DNA of 64,000 nucleotides from Prunus persica (Eukaryota > Streptophyta > Magnoliopsida > Rosales > Rosaceae). The stretch spans positions 24,618,600-24,682,599 of the forward strand of contig NC_034009.1 of assembly GCF_000346465.2 (NCBI RefSeq). The letters are read 5' to 3'. The stretch's first letter is position 1; each line of letters begins with the position of its first letter. Shown piece after piece: positions 57,301 to 64,000 of the stretch. The notes below the pieces were generated by a model. That model was not told where the DNA came from and ran no database searches. It saw only the letters and a program-made list of their open reading frames with translations. The position numbers and the translations under genes were made by a program.

Positions 57301-59330
57301 CATTATTGCTTGGAAGTCTATTGTTCTGAGCTGAGACAAAAGGTAACTGCAAAGACTTTACATGCTTTAATTCATTACTTTTAACCTTACTGCCCTGCAC
57401 TCCAACAGTATTCCTGCTGATTGTAAAAGTTTCACTCTTTAACCTGACTTGCTTTCTGGTAGCGTCTTGTGAAAATCTAGAAGCTAATTTGTCATCAAAT
57501 GAATATTCTTTCACCTTTAGGAGATGACCATCCTCTCGATTAGCTTGCGAATCTGCATTGCTTGCAAATACTGAGTCTGTGTCCTCCTGAATAGGCGTGC
57601 TTGAGGATGCACCTTCAGTAGCATGGTTACTGACAATATTACCCACTTGAGAATTTTCATGCATTCTGGCACTGCTGTTAGAAAGAGTTTTGTGAATTCT
57701 GTTGTCCTTAATATTATGGTTACCAGATTTTTGATGGTTTTCTTGATGGCCAAAGGATGAAGAAGATGATTGAACAGAGGAAGTGAGAGATTTTTTCAGG
57801 GTTGGCATTGAGCTCTCCCTTGGAACGTTAGGCAAAGAAGCAGGATCATTTGCAGGGTTCAGCAGAATGGAGGAAGAGCCTATTGACGATGATGGAGATG
57901 AACTTCCATTTTGGTTTTTGAATGCTTTAGCCACTGGAGTTGCCCCTGTGCTTGCAGATGCTGCTATTGACTCAACGGCAGGCTCCCCATAAAGCCGTCT
58001 AGTGCTATCAGTTGTTGATTCTGATTCATTCTGCAATTAGTTATATATGGCTGTTAAGCAATCTGAAGATACACAAATGAATTCTCTTAGACAAAGATAA
58101 GCAACCCATCAGATCAAACACAATCATGGTATCAGAAATTGTTGTAGTGCAGTAAATGATCTGCAATAATGGTCCACCATTTGATTGGTGCAGAAGTAGC
58201 CCAGATATTAAAGTAAACCGGCTGGATGATTGCAACCACATCATTATGTAGTTTTCTTTGGACATACCTATGCAAATGAGTACGAAAATTATGATGATGC
58301 TAGTACTCATGAGCAGATGATTTGGATTCTCAGATATTGTATTTGAAGATCTGAAGTTAAGGTACGTAGTTTGTTCATTGAACGGCCATGGATCTGCAAT
58401 TAAATTAAATTCGATAAACCTAATTCTACATAATAAATTAGATGCAAGGATATTTAAACTGGAGAAATCATACAAAAAAAGAAATATATATATATATATA
58501 TATATCATATTCTGTACCAGTAATCACAGAGTAAGGACTTTCACACGGAATTTTCAAAATTATAAGAGCAGAAAAGCAAAGAAGTTAATCTAAAAAGGAA
58601 AACTTATTAAATTAGCTCCACATACCTTTTCACTGCTGCTAGGTAATGAACTGACTGTTTTCTCAAAAGCAGAGGAGGTTACAGTATGTGATGAATGTGA
58701 GGAAACACCATCATCATCATCTTCATCATCATCAGTAAATGAGGCAATCTCATCATTGCCATCATTCATGGACTCTGGAACAGATTCAGTTCCATCATTC
58801 TCCAGAGACACTTCTCTGGACAAGCTGCCCTTTGGTGACAAGCTGGAGCTAGGTTTAACACATGGCTGAACATTAACATAAAGAACCGGTTGAGCGGAAC
58901 TCTTAAAGCTTTTCTTCCAGTTCAATGGAGTGCTCACATTTCTGGTTTCTATGATGATACCATAATCTGCAAGATTTATCACGGCTGATGCCAACAGTTG
59001 ACCTTTAACTGCCTTGTCTTTTCGAGGTTCATACAAGTAAAATTCCAAGTTGTTCTTCTGGTAAGTATCACGTACAGTGCTTTTTCTTGATTTCTCCCTG
59101 TACAAAGTGACTGGAAGGGTGAAAGACTCGCCGAATTCGATCTTCCCATCTCCAACATTACAAGTAAAGGATCCAGAAACTTGATCACCATTTTCCCATT
59201 GAAGCAACACAGACTGTACAGATCTCAAAGCCTTAGATGAGGGCCATGGTTTAATCTCCTGCACATGGATAAGGTAATCAACCTGAACAGCTGTGCTCTT
59301 CCTGCTCTTTGTTCTTATCCCCAGAACCAT
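54318..59330 (-). CDS. NT-C2 domain protein with conserved C-terminal region, eight exons
   Basis: Exons (minus): 58626-59330, 56934-58030, 56319-56586, 55965-56171, 55466-55639, 55124-55321, 54871-54984, 54318-54650. All junctions are GT..AG and the sum, 3,096 nt, gives 1,031 residues. Residues about 1-158 form an N-terminal C2-like (EEIG1/EHBP1-type, NT-C2) domain: V-D-Y-L-I-H-V-Q-E-I-K-P-W-P, L-L-Q-W-E-N-G-D, L-E-F-Y-L-Y-E-P-R. An acidic run (200-207) and a long Ser-rich stretch follow to about 510. The C-terminal part is conserved: A-F-K-D-A-C-E-R-L-C-P-A-R-A-G-G-H-E-C-G-C-L-P, R-L-D-V-A-M-F-N-A-I-L-R, W-S-R-W-L-T-D-L-F-G, and the end Y-Q-L-L-R-E-V-W. NT-C2 domains bind membranes or link organelles to cytoskeleton in other proteins; the role of this plant family is not clear to me. 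All exons appear intact. Confidence 0.93.
55070..55103 (+). other. G-quadruplex-type motif in an intron
   Basis: On the plus strand six G runs of 3-5 bases separated by 1-3 bases (GGGGTTGGGGTGGGGG, then GGG, GGGGG and GGG). It sits in the 139-bp intron between exons 6 and 7 of the NT-C2 gene, about 20 bp from the donor, on the template strand. Confidence 0.85.
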
Positions 59331-61128
59331 TGTTATGAGAAGTGCCTGGAAAGCTCTTGATGGGTAGGACCAGTTACAATGCTTCTACATCCATGAAACC
59401 TTCTTACATAGATACACTTCACAAAATCAGATAAAAGGGGAACAAAGAAAGATTAAGAAAAAAACATTTTCAAATTCTCAACTCTGTTCTATGAATTTAT
59501 TTTAATAATAAGATTCAATGCACAGTGATGAATTTCAATAAACAAAAAATAAAATGCAAAATAAAAATAATGGGCAGATAATTTTTGACCATGAGAGACA
59601 AAATGAGTACAAGATAGAACGTGGGGAGGTTTAATAATTTTTGGGCAATCACCCACCCCACTCATTCTGCTGCTTTTGATAAACAAATGCTGACAAAAGC
59701 CTCAAACGCACGGTGACAAAACCTCTGGCCTACCTGTTCTTTGAAAATACGAACAAAACAAGCCAAAATTGAAACGGACAAAAAGGGTGATCAGAACAGC
59801 AGCAGTGAATCAACCAAAAAACAAAAAATGTTGACTTTTTCGTCCAAATATTGATACAGAGAAATGGAACTCAGAATTAGATCGGAATCAGAGTGAAGAA
59901 GACAATGACGAGCAATTGGAAGCGGAATTGGAATTGCAGCCACTTCAACGAAGATCGGAGCTTGGAAGAATCAAAGAAATGTGAGCGAACTTACAATGAG
60001 TTAACGGAGAGCGAGAGAATGAAGAATAGCACGAGACTCTGTTGGTCTGGCAACTGCTTATTCTTTCCTCTGTGTCTCTGCTTCACTTTTCTACGTTGCG
60101 TCAAAATGAGAAAATTGAAAATGTGCGTGCGTGAGAATACGAAACAGGAAATAAAAAGTCGTTCGAAAAAAGGAAGAAGAGGATGATATATGATAACCGC
60201 GTTTTGCGGGAAGCAACTGTCGCTCTCGCATAAGTAGATCTGGGCCCTTTCTTTTGCCTGCTAAGAGGTTGAATCATTCTATTGGGCTCTGCATCTTCTT
60301 TGGACCCTTAATTTATTGGCCTGTTAAGCAAAAAGTTGTTAGGATCTCACTTCACTTTCGGCTAAACTTCGCCAATTCGATTCCAATCGAACTCAATACC
60401 TGACTTTTGGTTGTACCACAAAGTTAACAAGTTCTTAGAAAACCTTCGATCATAACTTTTCTTTAGATTGTGGCAGAGAGGCAACAATATTGTTCGAATT
60501 CGAGATCTGTTGATCTTTGATTGTAACACAAGGCTAACAAGTTAGAATGGGGCACGAGTCACCACTTTCATTTTAATTTGTTCATATTTCTTGGCGTCGC
60601 ACGTTTTTATTATTATTTATAATTAAATGAGTTGTTTTCAACTATGGCATATAGTCGGGACTCGGGAGGTTGAAGCATCAATTTCAAGTTTTTTTCTCTC
60701 TTTATCGAACGGTAGGAAAACATCCATTTCAACATGATTAAAATGGTAGTTGGTATAAATTCCAGGGGCTGATAATGGAGATTTTGGATGCTTAAGATAT
60801 CAACTACTGTGAATTCTTGAATGTTTTTCTTTATTTTTTTGGTCAACAAATTCTTGAATGCTTTTGACTCTTGGGTTTGACGCATGAACCATTGCTGGGG
60901 ATCATGACAACCTTAGAGTTTGGGCTTAGTCCTTAGCCCAATCTTCTCAATTCAACAACCAGAAATGTAACGGCCGTCAAGGCCGAAAGCTCAACTTGGT
61001 GATAATTAGTATTACACAGTTTACACCCTTTAGCTTATTGCGTGTGTGTATGTATCCGTATTTTAGGTCAATCATCTCAAGCTGCAGAAGAAAAACGTTG
61101 ACAATCCCATCTATACACTCTACCCTAA
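59331..61128. other. Upstream region of the NT-C2 gene and intergenic DNA
   Basis: No gene recognised. A 5' untranslated exon with an intron is likely between 59331 and about 60100, because the conserved start at 59330 is followed upstream by AT-rich intron-like DNA and then by a GA-rich, leader-like segment (59880-60080). Beyond that I see only AT-rich intergenic sequence. Confidence 0.4.
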
Positions 61129-61924
61129 GGTCCTGTTTGGTGGGCTGGACTGAATGGGATATTTCCAATTAAAATGGACATGAATCCTAACCATTGTTTG
61201 GTGAGCTTAAATGTGTCTCAGACTGGATATGGGTCTTTGGATCCAAGTCCCAAATAACTAAAGTTATGAAACCCAAGCCCAGACGTGGGTTTAGAAGCCG
61301 CGTCATCTTGCGAGAGCGAGCTCCTCCTCTCGTTTGACGCCTTCTATCTTCTCCTCTTGCAGCAGCATCGGATCGCGCAGACCAAGGCATGGAGGAACCG
61401 CAGCAAGATTGCGTTGCGCAGATCGTCGCCGCTTCCCGTCGGTCTGGCCAAGCTTTTCCATTATAAGAATCGCTTGGCATATGCTCTCTCTTTCTCTCTC
61501 TCTCTCTGTGTTTGTTTCCTGAGAAAAAATTGCGATGAAAAGACAATCTAAAGGAAACATTGAGTTGAGATATATTTTTGTTTTCATTTCTCAGTAGTTC
61601 AGTATCATATCTCAACTCAAATAATATATTTCTTTTGTTTTGTTTTTGTAAATGAAATATTTTGCATGTCATTGTTTGTGTCGATTTTGTGAAAATTATG
61701 ATTGTTCTTGGATATGCGAATTGGTTAGATTTGTATGCATTATTATAATTTTTATACATTTATTTGTAATTTTTTTATTCTGCAAATTTTGTCAGTCCAG
61801 AGAATCTCATCTTGGTGGTTACTGCACCAAACAGCTGCTTAAAATCCAATCAAATCCCATCCAGTCCAATCTAGTATAGAGAGGTTAATGCAATCCAGTC
61901 CAGTCTAGCCTACCAAACGGGGCC
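61129..61924. mobile_element. Small DNA-transposon-like insertion with inverted ends
   Basis: Left end GGTCCTGTTTGGTGGGCTGG and right end, read inward, GGCCCCGTTTGGTAGGCTAG match over about 33 bp with several mismatches. The length is about 796 bp. GTTTGGT-type ends occur in several plant hAT and Harbinger MITEs; I could not settle the target duplication, so the superfamily is open. It contains a CT-rich microsatellite at about 61482-61506 and no transposase. Confidence 0.6.
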
Positions 61925-62916
61925 CAAGTACTTTATTAATCTCATTACATAAAACGGGGAAAGAAAAACAAAATTTATTAACAAAATTCCAACTGTGTAA
62001 GGAAAACATTATCTGGAAACACCACAACATAAATATCCTGCCCAGACACTTCCACAATAAATCAGTGTTTCTCTGGGACAGTGAGGTCATAGAGTTGATA
62101 CAGCTTAAAAACAAACACGAGCAGCTGGACCACCAGCTGCCGCCCGAGTAACCTATCTTCCCGAAATCTGGGGTACATATTTTATTTTATTCCATGATTT
62201 CCACCAATACAAGCTTTAACCTACAAAGCAGAAAAATCCTTTATTATACCAAGTGATAAATGCTTTAGCCCATAGAAAAATGTCAAAGGGTTAGCCAACA
62301 GCAACCTAGTGATCTCATGTATCAAAGAAGAAAACATTTAACCCAACCCCCACCCCACCACCCCCCCCCCCCCCCCACATACACTGAAAAGTTCTGTCAA
62401 TGACATCTAAATTTACTCAGAAGACAAAGACGGATGCATCAAGTCCACTAGACATGGAAGCAGCAATGCTAGTTAATCTTCTACTTATCTTTCTGAGTGT
62501 TCTTAACTTGATCATATTAACATCAAAATTGCCAGTTGAGATCTCCGCAATTCACTATCTTAGTTCGAAGGTAGAACATAGTATATCTCCCAAGTAATAT
62601 ATCCAGTCAACCATTGAACGAAGAAAAGAAAAGACTACAGTGTAGCAAGTTTATTGCTCAACATGAACATATAAGACATCCTTCTAATGTTTTACTTTTC
62701 TTTCCTTAAATCCAAGAGAACCCACATATGTGTATAGGTTCAGAAAACCAGATCAGGCCACCTGATGGGTGGTCTTACAACAAAATAACAAATATATTCC
62801 AAAGTGCAGCAAGTGGAAGTTATTTGTATAGTTTTCCTCCTTAAGTTTCTTACTTTTAGAAATTGAATGAAGAAATGAATGCAGAATAGATACAAGAAGC
62901 AACCTGAGAGAAGCAC
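61925..62916. other. Intergenic and probable 3' untranslated region of the NDUFV1 gene
   Basis: No ORF recognised. A C-rich tract lies at 62345-62378 (C16 at 62361-62376). Confidence 0.5.
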
Positions 62917-64000
62917 TCAAGCAGCTGCCTCCAGCAATTCCCGCTCTGCACGCTCCCTGATCCTCCTCTCAAGCTCTGGCCTGAAATGCCTTATTAGACC
63001 TTGCACAGGCCAGGCAGCAGCATCCCCCAAAGCACAGATTGTGTGCCCCTCAATCTGCTTGGTCACCTCCTGAAGCATGTCAATCTCTTCCAACTTTGCA
63101 TTCCCGACTTTCATTCTTTCCATGATCATCCAAAGCCATCCTGTCCCTTCCCTACATGGTGTGCACTGCCCACAACTCTCGTGCTTGTAGAAGTAAGAAA
63201 GCCTCGCAATTGCATCCACAATGTCAGTTGATTTATCCATCACAATAACAGCTGCAGTCCCCAATCCTGACTGGACAGCCTTCAGGGCATCAAAATCCAT
63301 CAATACATCATTACATATATCCTTGGTAAGTAGTGGAACAGATGAACCACCTGGAATTACTGCAAGCAAGTTGTCCCATCCACCCCTCACACCTCCACAG
63401 TGCCTCTCTAATAACTCTTTCAAGGGTATACTCATCTCCTCTTCAACTGTGCAAGGCTTGTTCACATGTCCTGAAATACAAAACAATTTTGTCCCTGCAT
63501 TGTTCTTTCTCCCAAAACTGGCAAACCACTCTGGTCCACGCCTTAAAATGGTGGGAGAAACAGCCACCGTTTCCACATTTGTAACAGTGGTGGGGCAGCC
63601 ATATAACCCTGCATTAGCAGGGAAAGGAGGCTTCAATCGTGGCTTCCCCTGTTTCCCTTCAAGGCTCTCCAGAAGCGCTGTTTCTTCACCACAAATATAA
63701 GCACCAGCACCAAAGTGGATATGAACATCAAAATCATAACCAGATCCACATGCATTTTTGCCCAGTAACCCAGCTTCATAGGCTTCTTTTCTGGCCTTTT
63801 CGAGGTTGATCCGTTCATTCACATATTCACCTCTTATGTAGATGTAAGCAGCACTGGCCCTCATCCCAACGCCAGCAATCAGGCAACCCTCTAAAAGTTT
63901 GTGTGGATCATGGCGCATAATTTCCCTGTCCTTACAGGTTCCAGGTTCACTTTCATCAGCATTGACAACAAGATAGGAAGGACGTCCATCAGATACTTTT
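62917..64000 (-). CDS. NDUFV1: NADH dehydrogenase flavoprotein 1 (complex I 51-kDa subunit), 5' part outside window
   Basis: About 360 C-terminal residues in one uninterrupted frame from the window edge to a TGA at 62917-62919. Visible: [15 protein letters not shown] (FMN/NADH-binding region), [13 protein letters not shown], and the N3 4Fe-4S ligands in [12 protein letters not shown] plus the later Cys in H-T-I-C-A-L-G-D. This subunit carries FMN, accepts hydride from NADH and passes electrons to the iron-sulfur chain in the matrix arm of mitochondrial complex I. All ligands in view are present, so it looks functional. The mitochondrial presequence lies beyond the window. Confidence 0.97.
   Translation of the reverse strand, partial: KVSDGRPSYLVVNADESEPGTCKDREIMRHDPHKLLEGCLIAGVGMRASAAYIYIRGEYVNERINLEKARKEAYEAGLLGKNACGSGYDFDVHIHFGAGAYICGEETALLESLEGKQGKPRLKPPFPANAGLYGCPTTVTNVETVAVSPTILRRGPEWFASFGRKNNAGTKLFCISGHVNKPCTVEEEMSIPLKELLERHCGGVRGGWDNLLAVIPGGSSVPLLTKDICNDVLMDFDALKAVQSGLGTAAVIVMDKSTDIVDAIARLSYFYKHESCGQCTPCREGTGWLWMIMERMKVGNAKLEEIDMLQEVTKQIEGHTICALGDAAAWPVQGLIRHFRPELERRIRERAERELLEAAA

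Noticed and set aside
59893..60186. 97-residue plus-strand ORF upstream of the NT-C2 gene
   Set aside because: No recognisable domain, and it lies antisense to the probable 5' leader of that gene.
62361..62376. Poly(C) tract as a possible functional element
   Set aside because: Homopolymer near another C-rich stretch; its length is prone to sequencing error and nothing else supports a role.
1..64000. tRNA or rRNA genes
   Set aside because: I looked for obvious tRNA arms and rRNA stretches and saw none; the only tRNA-like match is the primer-binding site at 50172-50183.

Overview
The window is nuclear DNA from a flowering plant. Genes carry introns with GT..AG borders, one gene encodes mitochondrial complex I subunit NDUFV1, and the DNA is full of plant-type CACTA, MULE, hAT, PIF/Harbinger, Ty1/copia and Ty3/gypsy elements. 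A woody eudicot, possibly Rosaceae, is my guess from the general look of the repeats and genes; no single feature proves it.

Layout. Positions 1-50,420 are mostly nested transposable elements with two P450 genes between them. (1) 1-5910: right part of a CACTA element with a B3-domain fragment, an intact-looking three-exon TNP2 transposase and a subterminal repeat field. It ends inside the gag of a decayed gypsy element (5911-14036, Athila-like by eye). (2) 14.0-18.1 kb: LINE-like coding remnants split by a 2.77 kb solo LTR with the 5-bp target duplication ATGGA. (3) 19,307-25,831: a minus-strand copia element (duplication TTTTG) with ruined pol and an intact 183-residue coiled-coil ORF on the opposite strand. 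(4) 26.1-28.7 kb: CYP76-like P450 on the minus strand, its first exon cut by an 831-bp Harbinger-type insertion with a TTA duplication. (5) 29,818-30,439: hAT-type MITE, 8-bp duplication. (6) 30,618-36,603: MULE with ~370-390 bp terminal inverted repeats, 9-bp duplication, a broken transposase and an intact GRF zinc-finger ORF. (7) 36.6-43.5 kb: degenerate repeats, a second copy of the solo-LTR family, a broken Harbinger transposase and several Harbinger-type ends. (8) 43,544-45,264: the intact P450 paralogue on the plus strand. (9) 45,890-50,419: decayed minus-strand copia element, duplication TTTCT.

Positions 50.7-64 kb are gene-rich: an unrecognised protein with hydrophobic segments (minus), an OTU-type deubiquitinase (plus) sharing an upstream spacer with it, a 1,031-residue NT-C2 domain protein in eight exons (minus), a small DNA-transposon-like insertion, and the 3' part of the NDUFV1 gene (minus), which runs off the window.

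The genes do not form a pathway. The two P450s are an inverted pair about 15 kb apart with the same exon structure, and the intact copy shows exactly where the other was interrupted. The shared spacer at 51.6-52.2 kb holds palindromic ACGT-core sites that could serve both flanking genes.
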